Shown: positions 49,285-58,481, numbered from the stretch's first letter. The stretch is DNA of 64,000 bases from Vulcanimicrobiota bacterium (GCA_019235995.1 JAFAJV010000028.1:1-64000), one strand, 5' to 3'. The notes: generated by a model from the letters alone, not told the origin. Numbers and translations are program-made.

Positions 49285-50571
49285 GTGCCGGTCATCGTCG
49301 TCGTGGGCGGGGGCTTCGCGGGCATCGCCGTCGCGCGGCGGCTCGAACGGCGCCTACGCACCGGCGAAGCGGAGATCGTTCTCCTCAGCCGCGATAACTA
49401 TACGCTCTTCACGCCGATGCTGCCGGAAGTGACGTCGGGAGAGCTCGAGGTGCGCCACGTCGTGACCCCGATCCGCGAACAGCTCGCGCGCACGCGATTC
49501 GTGCTCGCCGACGTGGACCAGATCGACGTCGCGCGCCGCGAGATCATGTACCACCACGTGCTGACGGGTGTGCGGACCGTCCAGCGCTACGATCATCTCG
49601 TGCTGGCGCTGGGATCGTCGACGTCAACGTTTGATCTACCCGGCGTCGCAGAATACACATGGCCGCTCAAGCGCCTCAAGGATGCGGACGCGCTGCGCAA
49701 TCATCTGGTCTGGCTGTTGGAGCTCGCCGACACGATCGCGGACGCGCAGCGACGGCTCAGGCTCCTCACGCTGGTCGTCGTCGGCGGCGGGTTTACGGGT
49801 GTGGAGACGGCGGGCGAGATCGTCGAGCTCTTCCGCAGCGTCTTGCGATTCTACAAGCGGCTGCGCTTCGACGAGGTGCGAATGATCCTCGTCGAGGCCG
49901 GCCCTTCGCTGTTGGCCGGCTTGCCGCCGAAGATGGGTCAATACTCGCGGCGCGTGCTCGAGCGCAGGGGCGTCGAAGTGCTCCTCGGTGATGGGGTCGC
50001 GGGCGCGGACGACCGCGGCCTCGCGTTAGCGAGCGGACGGCGCATCGAGACGGAGACGATCATCTGGAGTGCGGGCGTGAAGCCTTCGCCGACGATCGCC
50101 TCGATCGCCCTGCCGACGACGAAGCGTGGGGCGGTCATGACGGAACGCGACATGCGCGTCCGAGGCTTCGACGACGTATGGGCGCTCGGCGATTGTGCCG
50201 CGATCCCCGACGGCGCCGGCGGCCTCTTTCCGATGACGGCGCAGCACGCGATTCGCGAGGGTCCGCATCTGGCGGACAACGTCGTCGCTGCGCTTCGCGG
50301 GAAGCCGACGACGCCGTTTCGCTATCGGTCGCTCGGCATGATGGCGGCGCTCGGCGGCCGCAAAGCCGTCGCGCAGCTTCCGGGGAACCTCGTCATCACC
50401 GGATTCCTCGCATGGTTCTTTTGGCGCACCTACTACCTGCTTCGTTTGCCGGGACTCGACCGCAAACTGCGCGTGGCGTTCGACTGGACGCTCGAGTTGC
50501 TCTTTCCGCGTGACACCGCCGAGCTGAGATTCGGCGAGCGCGAAGGCGAGGAAGCGGCCACCAAGAGATAG
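49285..50571 (+). CDS. type II NADH dehydrogenase-like FAD oxidoreductase
   Basis: Single-subunit, non-proton-pumping NADH:quinone oxidoreductase of 428 residues, attached to the membrane. The FAD motif VVVGGGFAGIAVARRL at the N-terminus, the NAD motif VVVGGGFTGVETAGEI near residue 167 and VWALGDCAAIPDG near 300 fit NDH-2. The C-terminus has an amphipathic/aromatic helix (FFWRTYYLLRLPGL) for membrane contact. The start is GTG 49285. It transfers NADH electrons to the quinone pool that ETF-QO (4261) also feeds. Confidence 0.87.
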   Translation: MPVIVVVGGGFAGIAVARRLERRLRTGEAEIVLLSRDNYTLFTPMLPEVTSGELEVRHVVTPIREQLARTRFVLADVDQIDVARREIMYHHVLTGVRTVQRYDHLVLALGSSTSTFDLPGVAEYTWPLKRLKDADALRNHLVWLLELADTIADAQRRLRLLTLVVVGGGFTGVETAGEIVELFRSVLRFYKRLRFDEVRMILVEAGPSLLAGLPPKMGQYSRRVLERRGVEVLLGDGVAGADDRGLALASGRRIETETIIWSAGVKPSPTIASIALPTTKRGAVMTERDMRVRGFDDVWALGDCAAIPDGAGGLFPMTAQHAIREGPHLADNVVAALRGKPTTPFRYRSLGMMAALGGRKAVAQLPGNLVITGFLAWFFWRTYYLLRLPGLDRKLRVAFDWTLELLFPRDTAELRFGEREGEEAATKR

Positions 50572-50598
50572 GGCGCCGCGCGTAGAACGCTGGAACAT

Positions 50599-51990
50599 AT
50601 GCTGCGCGAGCCGATCGAACGCCTCATTCGCGATCCGAAGGAATTCACGGATGCCGTGCATTTCCCCGATCCATCCGCGATCCGGATCTACGACGAAACG
50701 CTTCGTGACGGCGAACAGATGCCGGGCGTCTGCTACACGCCGGCGCAGAAGCTCGAGATCGCAACGACGCTGGCCGACATCGGTGTGCACGTGATGAGCG
50801 TCGGCTTCCCGGCTGCCTCCGAGGGTGACCGGAGCACGCTGCAGCTCGTGATGGATGCGAAGCGCCGCGGGCACTTGGGCGACGTCGAGATCGTCGTAAT
50901 GTGCCGCAGCAACCGCAGCGATATCGACGTGACGGCGCGGACGCTGCGTGAGGTCGGCGTCGAGCCGCGAGACGTGACGTTCTTCATCTTTACGAGCGGC
51001 AGCGACCTCCATCTCAAGTATAAGATCGGAAAGACGCTGCTGCGCTACGAAGGACGCGACGAGCGGGAATGGCTCGAACTGCCGCTGTCCTTCTACCGCG
51101 CCGCCAACATTCGGCTGCAGTGCGACGCCATTACGCACGCGCGCGAATGCGGCGTCGAGCGCATCGAGTTTGGGGCCGAGGACGGGAGCCGCGGCGATGT
51201 CGCGTACTTCGTCGAGTATTTCAAGGCCGGACTCGCCGCGGGCGGCACTCGGCCGGCGTGGCCCGACACCGTCGGGACGCTCACGCCCGAAGCCACGCGC
51301 TGGTATTGCTCGCGCATCGTCGCAGGGCTTCCCGAGGGCCTTCCGATCGTCGCCCACCTCCACAACGATTACGGCCTCGGGACGATCAATGCGATCGTCG
51401 CGACGTCGTGCGGCTTCAAAGTCATCTCGGTGACGGCCAACGGGTACGGGGAGCGCGCCGGCAACGTCAAGCTGCACGAGTTCGTCGTCGCCCTGCGGGT
51501 GCTCTACGGGATCGAGCTACCCGGCTTCCAATACGGCAAGCTGCGCGAGCTCGCGCGCTTCATGGAGCGTATGAGCGGGATCCCGCTGCAGCAGCACGAG
51601 CCGATCGTGGGCTCCAAGGTCTTCGCGCACGAATCGGGCATCCACACGCAGGCGATGCTCATCGACCGCCGCATGTACGAAGCGGTCCCCGCTGAGCTCG
51701 TCGGAGGCGCCACGAACTGGGTCTTCGGCAAGCACACCGGCGCCGCGCTCGTCGAAGACACGCTGCGCCGCCAGCACCGGCGCCTCGCGCAAGCCGGCGT
51801 CGAGCCGAGCTCCGAGCTCGCGCATCGCGTCACCGACGAGGTCAAGCGGCTCCGCGAGGAGCGCGCCGCATCGAGCAAGAGCGAAGAGACGATCGAGCTC
51901 TACGAAAGCGCGATGCGCAGGCTTTCGCTGAACGAAAACGACGTCGTCGAGATCGCCCTCGCGCTCGGAGCCCCCGCCAAAGCCTCCTAA
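50599..51990 (+). CDS. 2-isopropylmalate/homocitrate synthase-family enzyme
   Basis: DRE-TIM metallolyase of 463 residues that condenses acetyl-CoA with a 2-oxoacid. ETLRDGEQMPGV holds the catalytic Arg and metal Asp, HLHNDYGLGTINAI supplies the metal histidines, and GERAGNVKLHEFV is the active-site closing motif. After about residue 380, the C-terminus is only 80 residues of mostly helix and lacks the LeuA leucine-binding regulatory domain, so isopropylmalate synthase without feedback control, homocitrate synthase or a citramalate synthase are all possible. No other leu genes are adjacent. The start is ATG 50599, 28 bases after the NDH-2 stop. Confidence 0.82.
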   Translation: MLREPIERLIRDPKEFTDAVHFPDPSAIRIYDETLRDGEQMPGVCYTPAQKLEIATTLADIGVHVMSVGFPAASEGDRSTLQLVMDAKRRGHLGDVEIVVMCRSNRSDIDVTARTLREVGVEPRDVTFFIFTSGSDLHLKYKIGKTLLRYEGRDEREWLELPLSFYRAANIRLQCDAITHARECGVERIEFGAEDGSRGDVAYFVEYFKAGLAAGGTRPAWPDTVGTLTPEATRWYCSRIVAGLPEGLPIVAHLHNDYGLGTINAIVATSCGFKVISVTANGYGERAGNVKLHEFVVALRVLYGIELPGFQYGKLRELARFMERMSGIPLQQHEPIVGSKVFAHESGIHTQAMLIDRRMYEAVPAELVGGATNWVFGKHTGAALVEDTLRRQHRRLAQAGVEPSSELAHRVTDEVKRLREERAASSKSEETIELYESAMRRLSLNENDVVEIALALGAPAKAS

Positions 51991-51997
51991 AGTTTTC

Positions 51998-52090
51998 CTA
52001 AGTCGGCTTCGGGCTCGGCGGATGCCCGCCGTGGCCGACCGGGTTGCCATCTGCCGACGGATGCGGGTGCGGAGTGACCTTGGGATGCTG
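51998..52090 (-). other. in-frame, TGA-separated extension carrying a second copy of the SDGNPVGH motif
   Basis: Directly after the TGA of the 63-residue protein (52091), the same frame continues for 30 codons to a TAG at 51998-52000. The extension encodes HPHPSADGNPVGHGGHPP, which repeats the PSDGNPVGHPPHC motif of the protein itself. It may be a read-through tail, a decayed longer protein or two formerly separate repeats. No other gene is seen from 51991 to 52090. Confidence 0.5.
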
Positions 52091-52282
52091 TCAGCTCGTC
52101 GTCGCCTTTACCGGTGTCCGACCGTTCGGACAGTGCGGCGGGTGACCCACCGGATTACCGTCCGAAGGGCAGACCAACGGCGCCGGCGTTGACCCGCCGG
52201 CTGCAACCTCGATTACGGGCATCGCGCCGAACAGCACCACACACACGCCGAGCGCAATGAAGATTTTCTTTGGTGTGACCAT
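52091..52282 (-). CDS. small secreted His/Pro-rich protein, 63 aa
   Basis: Unrecognised 63-residue protein. MVTPKKIFIALGVCVVLFGA forms a signal peptide or anchor, and the mature part is dominated by PSDGNPVGHPPHCPNGRTP, with two cysteines and clustered histidines that could bind metal. GTG or other starts further upstream would enter the M55 gene leader. A similar motif recurs in frame after its TGA. It starts 53 bases downstream of the M55 peptidase stop, so it may be co-transcribed with it. Confidence 0.6.
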   Translation of the reverse strand: MVTPKKIFIALGVCVVLFGAMPVIEVAAGGSTPAPLVCPSDGNPVGHPPHCPNGRTPVKATTS

Positions 52283-52334
52283 GGAGAGCGATTCGGCGCC
52301 GGCTCGTCTCCCTCCCCGAGTTACCACCGAAGCC

Positions 52335-53159
52335 TCACGCCTGCGAGCCGAGGCGCCAGGTCGCCACGAACGCCTTGAAGATGACCGCGAAATCGTCGTG
52401 CACGAATCGAACGCTGCGCGCGCTCGTGCGCACGAAGCTCGGAATCGTCGAGACGAGATGCGCCTGCGCGGCGGAGACCAGCTGCACGTCGAGCGCGATC
52501 GGCGGCTCGATGCGGAAGAGCTCGGCGCCGGCGGCACCGCGGACGGCCTCCTCGGCGGCCAGGCGAATCGCGCGGCACGCGGCGGCGGGCGTCATCGAAT
52601 CGGCTGCGCGGTTTCCGATAGAGTCCTTCACCACGACGCCGCGAACCCAGGGCATCTGGGAGCGAACGTCTTCGACGGTCGTCCGGTCTCCGGTGACGAG
52701 CAGCAGCGGCACGCCGTAGTAGCCGAGCAGCGCGGCATTGATCGTCGCCTCGCTGCAAGGGATGCCGTTGAGGCGCACCTCGTAGATCACCGCGGGCGTG
52801 TACGGATGGCAGAGCACGGCATCCGCCGCGCCGGCGGCGCCGTGATAGCCGATGAAGAAGGCGACGCCGAAGCCGCCGTCCGCGTCCTGCACCATCGAAA
52901 ACGGCTTGCGGTTCCCGAAGATGACGCGCACGTCGGCAGGAAGGTCGTCGAGCAGCAAGTTGCGCATCGGGCCGTGTGCGTCGTTGACGAGCGCTCCGGT
53001 CGCTCCGGCGGCCCGAGCGCCCTCGATCGCGCTGCGCACCTCTTGCGTGTAGTAGCCCCGGTAGATCTCGAAATCCGGGTGCGGAGTGCGGGCATCGACC
53101 TGCTCCCATGCGCAGACGCCCGCAACGCCCTCCATGTCGCTCGAGACGTAGACCCGCAC
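52335..53159 (-). CDS. M55-family D-aminopeptidase (DppA-type), copy 1
   Basis: Zinc-dependent D-amino-acid amidopeptidase of 274 residues. The ligand motifs VSSDMEG (Asp8, Glu10), VNDAHGPMRN (His62), FIGYHGAAG (His near 104) and a Glu in PCSEATINAAL match DppA, which cleaves D-Ala-D-Ala or D-Ala-containing peptides such as those from peptidoglycan. I chose GTG 53159, four bases after the second copy; the longer frame upstream is that gene. The paralogue upstream is about half identical by eye. Confidence 0.88.
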   Translation of the reverse strand: MRVYVSSDMEGVAGVCAWEQVDARTPHPDFEIYRGYYTQEVRSAIEGARAAGATGALVNDAHGPMRNLLLDDLPADVRVIFGNRKPFSMVQDADGGFGVAFFIGYHGAAGAADAVLCHPYTPAVIYEVRLNGIPCSEATINAALLGYYGVPLLLVTGDRTTVEDVRSQMPWVRGVVVKDSIGNRAADSMTPAAACRAIRLAAEEAVRGAAGAELFRIEPPIALDVQLVSAAQAHLVSTIPSFVRTSARSVRFVHDDFAVIFKAFVATWRLGSQA

Positions 53160-53163
53160 CGCG

Positions 53164-53997
53164 TTAGGCGACCGGATCCGCAGCTGCGGCGATGCGAGTA
53201 GCCGCGACGAAGGCCTCGAAGAGCGGCACGTATTCCTCGCTCGAGAAGCGCACCGCACGCCCTCCGACGCGCGCGAAGCCGGGCATCAGCTCGATGAAGT
53301 CGGCGTGCTCGACCGCCGCGGTTTCGATGGTCAGCTCGAACGGCGGCTCGAAGCGAAACGACGACGCACGCTCGATGCGCGAAACGGCTTCCTGCGCGCC
53401 CGCTCGAATGGCGTTCTGCGCCTGCTGCGGCGACATCGAGTTGACGGATGTGTAACCGATCGCGTCCTTTACGATCACGCCCACCGCCCACGGTAGCGAG
53501 CGAGTTGTCTCCTCGACGATCGTGCGATCGCCGGTGATGAGGACGACGGGCACGCCGAAGCTTCCGGCCAGCGCTGCATTGAGCAGCGCTTCGCTGCACG
53601 GCGTGCCGTTGACGCTCACGGCGTACACGTCGTCGGAGTACGTGTGCGCGAGCGTAGCAGCGTCGCCCGCCTTCGCGTGATAACCGGTGAAAAACGCCGC
53701 GTCGAAGCCCGCGTCGATGTTCGCCGCCATGCTCCACGGCTTCGGAGCGCCCGATATGACACGGAGCTCATCGTCATCGGGGAGCTCGTCGAAGAGCAGG
53801 TTTCGCATGAACCAGTGCGAGTCGTTGACGAGGACGCGGCGCGCTCCGGCCGCGCGCGCGCCCTCGATAGCGGCCCGCACCTCGCGGGTCATGTATCGCC
53901 GAAAGACCGGATATTCGTGCGCGTTGTTAGGATCGCACTGCTTCCACGAGCAGACGCCGGCCGTCCCCTCCATGTCGCACGAGATATACAGCTTCAT
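53164..53997 (-). CDS. M55-family D-aminopeptidase (DppA-type), copy 2
   Basis: Second DppA-like peptidase, 277 residues. ISCDMEG (Asp8, Glu10), VNDSHWFMRN, FTGYHAKAG and PCSEALLNAAL conserve the same ligands as the downstream copy, so both should be active. The ATG overlaps the TPR gene stop (atga). The tandem arrangement suggests duplication, perhaps with different chain-length preferences or as subunits of a mixed ring, since the family forms decamers. Confidence 0.88.
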   Translation of the reverse strand: MKLYISCDMEGTAGVCSWKQCDPNNAHEYPVFRRYMTREVRAAIEGARAAGARRVLVNDSHWFMRNLLFDELPDDDELRVISGAPKPWSMAANIDAGFDAAFFTGYHAKAGDAATLAHTYSDDVYAVSVNGTPCSEALLNAALAGSFGVPVVLITGDRTIVEETTRSLPWAVGVIVKDAIGYTSVNSMSPQQAQNAIRAGAQEAVSRIERASSFRFEPPFELTIETAAVEHADFIELMPGFARVGGRAVRFSSEEYVPLFEAFVAATRIAAAADPVA

Positions 53998-54452
53998 TTG
54001 CCGAGCGCCTCGCGCGCCTGCGCCAGTCCGGTTTGAGCCGCGACATTGCGCGGGTTCGCGCGCAAGGCGCGCTCGTAAAGCGGGATGGCCTGATCGAAGC
54101 GATTCGCCGCCAAGTACATGTCGCCCAATTGCGTGAGCGCGACGTCGTCGTTCGGATGCTCGGCGATGCGCTTGCGCAACGTTTGCAACGCCGCCATCAC
54201 GGGGGCCGGCGGTCCGCCCTCTACGGCGTCTTGCGAGCCCTGCCGTGCGGCGGAGGCCTGTGCCGGCGCGGCCCTGCCGAACACCGACCCGGTGACCCCG
54301 AAGCCGACCGCGACGAGGTATGCCATCGTGCATAGAAAAATCGCTCCGATCAGAGCGACGATCGGAACGTAAATACGAGGAGGCAGCCCGCCCGAGACAT
54401 CTGACGGCACGAAGAATCGGTTAGACGCCCGGCGAACGAATTCTTTTAACAT
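53994..54452 (-). CDS. membrane-anchored TPR protein
   Basis: A 152-residue protein with one transmembrane helix at about residues 28-52 (YVPIVALIGAIFLCTMAYLVAVGF) and two TPR motifs at about 85-150 (VALTQLGDMYLAANRFDQAI and LYERALRANPRNVAAQTGLA). It may act as a protein-binding platform. Its ATG at 54452 overlaps the ATG of the divergent SprT-like gene within the four bases CATG, so neither gene has a conventional leader. The M55 genes follow by overlap. Confidence 0.8.
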   Translation of the reverse strand: MLKEFVRRASNRFFVPSDVSGGLPPRIYVPIVALIGAIFLCTMAYLVAVGFGVTGSVFGRAAPAQASAARQGSQDAVEGGPPAPVMAALQTLRKRIAEHPNDDVALTQLGDMYLAANRFDQAIPLYERALRANPRNVAAQTGLAQAREALGK

Positions 54453-55005
54453 GTTGCATACGGAAGCCGACCTGCAGTTGCTCTTCGCGCGCTTGAACTA
54501 TCAATTTTTCAACGGCGAGGTGCCGGACTGCCAGATCCGTTACAACGCTCGTTTCTCGAACTCGGCGGGCAGAATCACGTACGGCGAGCGACCGATGCTG
54601 ATCGAACTGTCGCCCAAACATTTTCGGCAACATCCCGAGGCCGTGACGGACACGCTGCTCCACGAGATGGTGCACGCGTGGTGCTACGCCAGGTTCCGGG
54701 ACGCCGGGCACGGCGTTCGCTTCAAGCGAAAATTGCGCGATTGCGGCCTGGCGTCCATCTACCACGACCTCGGCAGCGTCGCCCCGCACAAGGAATCGAG
54801 TAAGCGCTACATCCTTCGATGTCAGGGGTGCGCCTTCGAGGTGCTGCGCCGCAGCCGTCCACGCACGCCGTCGAGCTGTCCCCGCTGCAACAGGCGCGGC
54901 TTCGACGCCCGCTATCCGTTGACGATCTACGAGGTCGTCGAGATGCGTGCGGCGGGAACGACAATTGACGTACTGCGCGCCGCCCGGAGAGGCGCACACC
55001 CATGA
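54451..55005 (+). CDS. SprT-like zinc metalloprotease
   Basis: SprT/Spartan-like protein of 184 residues. The zinc site [14 protein letters not shown] gives HExxH at about residues 71-75, preceded by the typical [15 protein letters not shown] and [15 protein letters not shown] segments. A C-terminal zinc ribbon has cysteines in [10 protein letters not shown] and [10 protein letters not shown]. Eukaryotic relatives degrade DNA-protein crosslinks; the bacterial role is not established. The start is ATG 54451, with no Shine-Dalgarno. It overlaps fumC by 4 bases. Confidence 0.85.
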   Translation: MLHTEADLQLLFARLNYQFFNGEVPDCQIRYNARFSNSAGRITYGERPMLIELSPKHFRQHPEAVTDTLLHEMVHAWCYARFRDAGHGVRFKRKLRDCGLASIYHDLGSVAPHKESSKRYILRCQGCAFEVLRRSRPRTPSSCPRCNRRGFDARYPLTIYEVVEMRAAGTTIDVLRAARRGAHP

Positions 55006-56420
55006 CGAAGACGGCGGATGCCATGATGCGAGTTGAGACCGACTCCATGGGCGGTATTCAGGTCCCCGCCGACAAGTATTACGGCGCGCAGGCCGCGCGC
55101 TCGCTCGTTCACTTCGACATCGGCGACGGCGTTTGGCCGCGCGACGTCATGCCGAGGGAGGTGATCCGGGCGATGGCCGTGCTGAAGAAGGCGGCCGCGC
55201 TCGTGAATCACGAGCTCGGAAAGTTGGACGCGGAGAGAGCGCGGCTCATCGTCGCGGCCGCAGACGAAGTCATCGCCGGCGAGCTCGACGATCACTTTCC
55301 GCTGCGAGTGTGGCAGACGGGATCGGGCACGCAGACGAACATGAACGTCAACGAGGTGATCTCCAACCGCGCGATCGAGCTCGCGGGCGGCGAAATGGGC
55401 TCGAAGAAGCCGGTCCATCCGAACGATCACGTCAACATGTCTCAGTCCTCGAACGATACGTTTCCTACCGCGATGCACGTCGCGGGTGCACGGGCGATGG
55501 CGGAGATGCTGCCGGCGGTGCAGGAGCTGCGCGACGCGTTGAACCGCAAGGCCAAGGCGTGGTCGCACATCGTCAAGGTCGGACGGACGCACCTGCAGGA
55601 TGCGACGCCGCTAACGCTCGGGCAAGAGTTCTCCGGATACGTCACGCAACTGGATCGGGCGATCGCGGCATGTAGAGAGGCGTTGGACCCGCTTTACGAT
55701 CTCGCAATCGGCGGCACCGCCGTCGGAACGGGACTGAACGCGCATCCCGAGTTCGGCGAGCGCACCGCGCGCGAGATCGCGCGGCTGACCGGCCTTCCGT
55801 TCCGTTCACATCCGAATAAGTTCACGGCGCTCGCGTCGCACGACGACTTCGTCTTTGCCTCGGGGGCGCTCAAGATGCTGGCCGCCGCGCTGATGAAGAT
55901 CGCCAACGACATCCGCTGGCTCTCCTCGGGGCCGCGAGCGGGAATCGGCGAGCTCGTGCTTCCGGAAAACGAGCCGGGCAGCTCGATCATGCCGGGGAAA
56001 GTGAATCCGACGCAGTCGGAGGCGATGACGATGGTGTGCGTGCAGGTCTACGGAAACGACCTCGCGGTCAGCTTCGGGGCGTCGCAAGGCAACTTCGAGC
56101 TCAACGTCTTCAACCCGGTGATGATCTACAACTTCCTGCACTCGACGACGCTGCTGCGCGACGCGTGCACGATGTTCCGCGAGCACGCCATCGAGGGGCT
56201 GGAACCCAACGAAGAGCAGATCAAGCGCTACCTCGACGAGTCCCTCATGGTCGTCACGGCGCTCTCGCCGCACATCGGCTACGACAAGGCCGCCGAGATC
56301 GCCAAGAAGGCCCACCACGAGAAGACGACCCTCAAAACCGCGGCGCTCTCACTCGGCCACGTGAGCGAGGCGGAATACGACCGGCTCGTCGTCCCGAAGG
56401 AGATGACCGCTCCTCGCTGA
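55002..56420 (+). CDS. fumC: class II fumarate hydratase
   Basis: TCA-cycle enzyme interconverting fumarate and malate; 472 residues, tetrameric in the cytoplasm. The signature [16 protein letters not shown], the B-site [19 protein letters not shown] and the active-site [15 protein letters not shown] favour fumarase over aspartase. The ATG overlaps the SprT-like gene stop (atga). The C-terminal [15 protein letters not shown] segment is usual for FumC. Confidence 0.93.
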   Translation: MTKTADAMMRVETDSMGGIQVPADKYYGAQAARSLVHFDIGDGVWPRDVMPREVIRAMAVLKKAAALVNHELGKLDAERARLIVAAADEVIAGELDDHFPLRVWQTGSGTQTNMNVNEVISNRAIELAGGEMGSKKPVHPNDHVNMSQSSNDTFPTAMHVAGARAMAEMLPAVQELRDALNRKAKAWSHIVKVGRTHLQDATPLTLGQEFSGYVTQLDRAIAACREALDPLYDLAIGGTAVGTGLNAHPEFGERTAREIARLTGLPFRSHPNKFTALASHDDFVFASGALKMLAAALMKIANDIRWLSSGPRAGIGELVLPENEPGSSIMPGKVNPTQSEAMTMVCVQVYGNDLAVSFGASQGNFELNVFNPVMIYNFLHSTTLLRDACTMFREHAIEGLEPNEEQIKRYLDESLMVVTALSPHIGYDKAAEIAKKAHHEKTTLKTAALSLGHVSEAEYDRLVVPKEMTAPR

Positions 56421-56431
56421 GCTGCGGAACG

Positions 56432-57157
56432 TCACAGCTGCCGCCAGACCAGCGTGATCGCCGCCACCACGAGCGCGATCGCGACGACGATGAGAAGCTG
56501 CGGCGAAGGCAGCCGCAGCGAGAGCCGCGCGCCGACCGGGCCCCCGAGGAGGCCGCCGGCCACCAGCGGTACGACGTCGGATCCGACGACGTCGTGCTGG
56601 AGTATGTGGGTGATCAGGCCCGGCGGCGACGTGAGCAGGATCGCGAACTGCGAGGTCGCGCTGATCGCGTGTGCCGGAAGCTCCGAAAAGTACAGGAAAG
56701 CCGGCACGAGAACGATTCCGCCGCCCAGTCCGAAGAGGCTCAAGAAGATTCCAACGATGAAGCCGAGGCCGAGCGCGCCGCGGTACGACATCCCCTTGAG
56801 CTCGTGGATGCGCCGCAGCTCCGGCCGTCCGGACATTCGGCGCTCCGCGTTCCAGGCCAAGTCGACGGCCACGACGATGAGCATCGCGGCGAGCAGCACG
56901 TCGAAGATGCGCGCGGGCATGTGGAGCGATAGGATCGCGCCGATGATGCTGCTCGGTACTCCGCCGAGCGCAATCAGCAGTCCGATCTTCAAGTGGACGC
57001 GGCGATGCAGCAGGTAGGTGAACGCGCCGCTGGCGCTGTTCGCGACGATCAAGACGAGCGAGGTGCCTGCTGCGGCCGCGGGCGAGAACCCGAGGAACAG
57101 GCGGAGGAGCGGCGTTAGGATGAAGCCGCCGCCCAGCCCGACCATCGAGCCGAACAC
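56432..57157 (-). CDS. TauE/SafE-family membrane exporter, start codon unclear
   Basis: Sulfite/organosulfonate exporter-family protein, at least 241 residues, with seven or eight helices and the repeated GLGGGFILTP and GLGGGIVLVPAF motifs. Members move anions such as sulfite or sulfoacetate; the substrate here is unknown. The first canonical start, GTG 57157, cuts the first helix. Upstream in frame the sequence reads FAFELFFAAFAASVFGSMVG, a natural first membrane helix, with in-frame ATC at 57217 and no ATG, GTG or TTG before it. If ATC is the start, it overlaps the end of efp by 10 bases. Confidence 0.82.
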   Translation of the reverse strand: MFGSMVGLGGGFILTPLLRLFLGFSPAAAAGTSLVLIVANSASGAFTYLLHRRVHLKIGLLIALGGVPSSIIGAILSLHMPARIFDVLLAAMLIVVAVDLAWNAERRMSGRPELRRIHELKGMSYRGALGLGFIVGIFLSLFGLGGGIVLVPAFLYFSELPAHAISATSQFAILLTSPPGLITHILQHDVVGSDVVPLVAGGLLGGPVGARLSLRLPSPQLLIVVAIALVVAAITLVWRQL

Positions 57158-57207
57158 GCTCGCCGCGAACGCGGCGAAGAAAAGCTCGAAGGCGAACCGA
57201 TGGTGAG

Positions 57208-57768
57208 TTAGCTCGATCGTCCGATGTACCGGCGATCGCGCGTGTCGATGCGGATGACGTCGCCGCTCTCGACGAAGAGCGGAACGTTGACCGTGGCGCC
57301 GGTCTCGAGCCGAGCGGGTTTCGTCGTATTCGTGGCGGTGTCGCCGCGGAAGCCCGGGTCGGTCTCCACGATCTTCAACTCGACGTGCGCGGGCAGGTCC
57401 ACCCCGATCGGCGTACCGTCATGGAACTGAACGTCGACGACCATGCCGTCCTTTAAGAAATCCGCGGGATCGCCGATGAGGTCGCGCTGCAGCGTGACGT
57501 TCTCGAAGCTCTGCTGATCCATGAAATGATAGCCGTCGGCGTCGTTGTAGAGCATCTGCATCTCGCGGTTGTCCACCATTGCGCGCTCGAGCTTTTCGCC
57601 CGCGCGAAAGGTTCGCTCCAGGGTCGTGCCGGTCTTGACGTTTTTCAGACGCGTCCGCACGAAGGCCGATCCCTTTCCCGGCTTGACGTGGAGGAATTCG
57701 ATGACGGTCCAAAGCTGACCGTCCACGACGATGGTCACGCCGTTGCGGAGATCGTTTGAGGAAATCAT
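57208..57768 (-). CDS. efp: translation elongation factor P
   Basis: Ribosome factor that rescues stalling at polyproline; 186 residues with three beta-barrel domains. The N-terminal loop has KPGKGSAFVRT with the conserved Lys near 34 that is modified in other bacteria. The C-terminal signature GDVIRIDTRDRRYIGR is present. ATG 57768 overlaps the plsY stop (atga). Several products in this window carry long proline runs (37755 and 19467), which EF-P would help translate. Confidence 0.95.
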   Translation of the reverse strand: MISSNDLRNGVTIVVDGQLWTVIEFLHVKPGKGSAFVRTRLKNVKTGTTLERTFRAGEKLERAMVDNREMQMLYNDADGYHFMDQQSFENVTLQRDLIGDPADFLKDGMVVDVQFHDGTPIGVDLPAHVELKIVETDPGFRGDTATNTTKPARLETGATVNVPLFVESGDVIRIDTRDRRYIGRSS

Positions 57769-58481
57769 GGGTGCTGAGAGTACGGGCCGCGGGAACGCGA
57801 GCCCTTGCCGATCGGACTCTCCGTTCCGGCGCATAAGCGAGCGATGTTGTCGCGATGGCGGACGAAGATGATCAGGGCCGCGATGATGCCGTAGGCCGTC
57901 TCCGGTAGCGAGCGCGTGAAGCCGTAGATCGCAATCGGCGCGAGCACGCTGCCCAGCAGAGAGCCCACGGACGAGTATCGAGTCGATGCGGCGCCCACGA
58001 TCCAGCCGGCCACGGCCGCGATGCCCGCCGGCCAGCAGAGCGCAAAGACGGCTCCGAACGAGGTCGCGACACCCTTCCCACCGCGGAATCGCAACCAGGG
58101 AGAAAAGCAATGCCCGAGGACCGCGCCGGTGGCGGCGAGGCTTCCCATTAACTGGTCGGTCGGCGGAAATCCCTCGCCGCTCATGTCGAGATGCCCGCGA
58201 AAGAAGTCCTGTGCCCACAGCGTCGGTGCGAATCCCTTGAGCGCGTCGAGCAGTAGCACCGCGATCGCGCCGGCAACTCCAAGCGTGCGCAGCGCGTTCA
58301 TCGCGCCGATGTTGCCCGAGCCCCGGCCGCGGATGTCGGTGCCGTAGAAGATGCGCCCGATGATGTAGCCGAACGGAATCGAGCCGATCAGGAAGGCGCC
58401 GGCAAACGTCGCGACGACGATCGCGACGAGCACGAGCGTCAGGGCGACCGCGACGGAGTTTGAAATTCCGATGTCGCTCAT
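57765..58481 (-). CDS. plsY: glycerol-3-phosphate acyltransferase PlsY
   Basis: Inner-membrane enzyme that transfers acyl groups from acyl-phosphate to glycerol 3-phosphate in phospholipid synthesis; 238 residues, about seven helices. The conserved loops GSIPFGYIIGR, GSGNIGAMNALRTLG and FRGGKGVATSFG are intact. ATG 58481 overlaps the der stop. A longer N-terminus than E. coli PlsY adds one hydrophobic segment. The der, plsY, efp order makes one housekeeping operon. Confidence 0.93.
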   Translation of the reverse strand: MSDIGISNSVAVALTLVLVAIVVATFAGAFLIGSIPFGYIIGRIFYGTDIRGRGSGNIGAMNALRTLGVAGAIAVLLLDALKGFAPTLWAQDFFRGHLDMSGEGFPPTDQLMGSLAATGAVLGHCFSPWLRFRGGKGVATSFGAVFALCWPAGIAAVAGWIVGAASTRYSSVGSLLGSVLAPIAIYGFTRSLPETAYGIIAALIIFVRHRDNIARLCAGTESPIGKGSRSRGPYSQHP

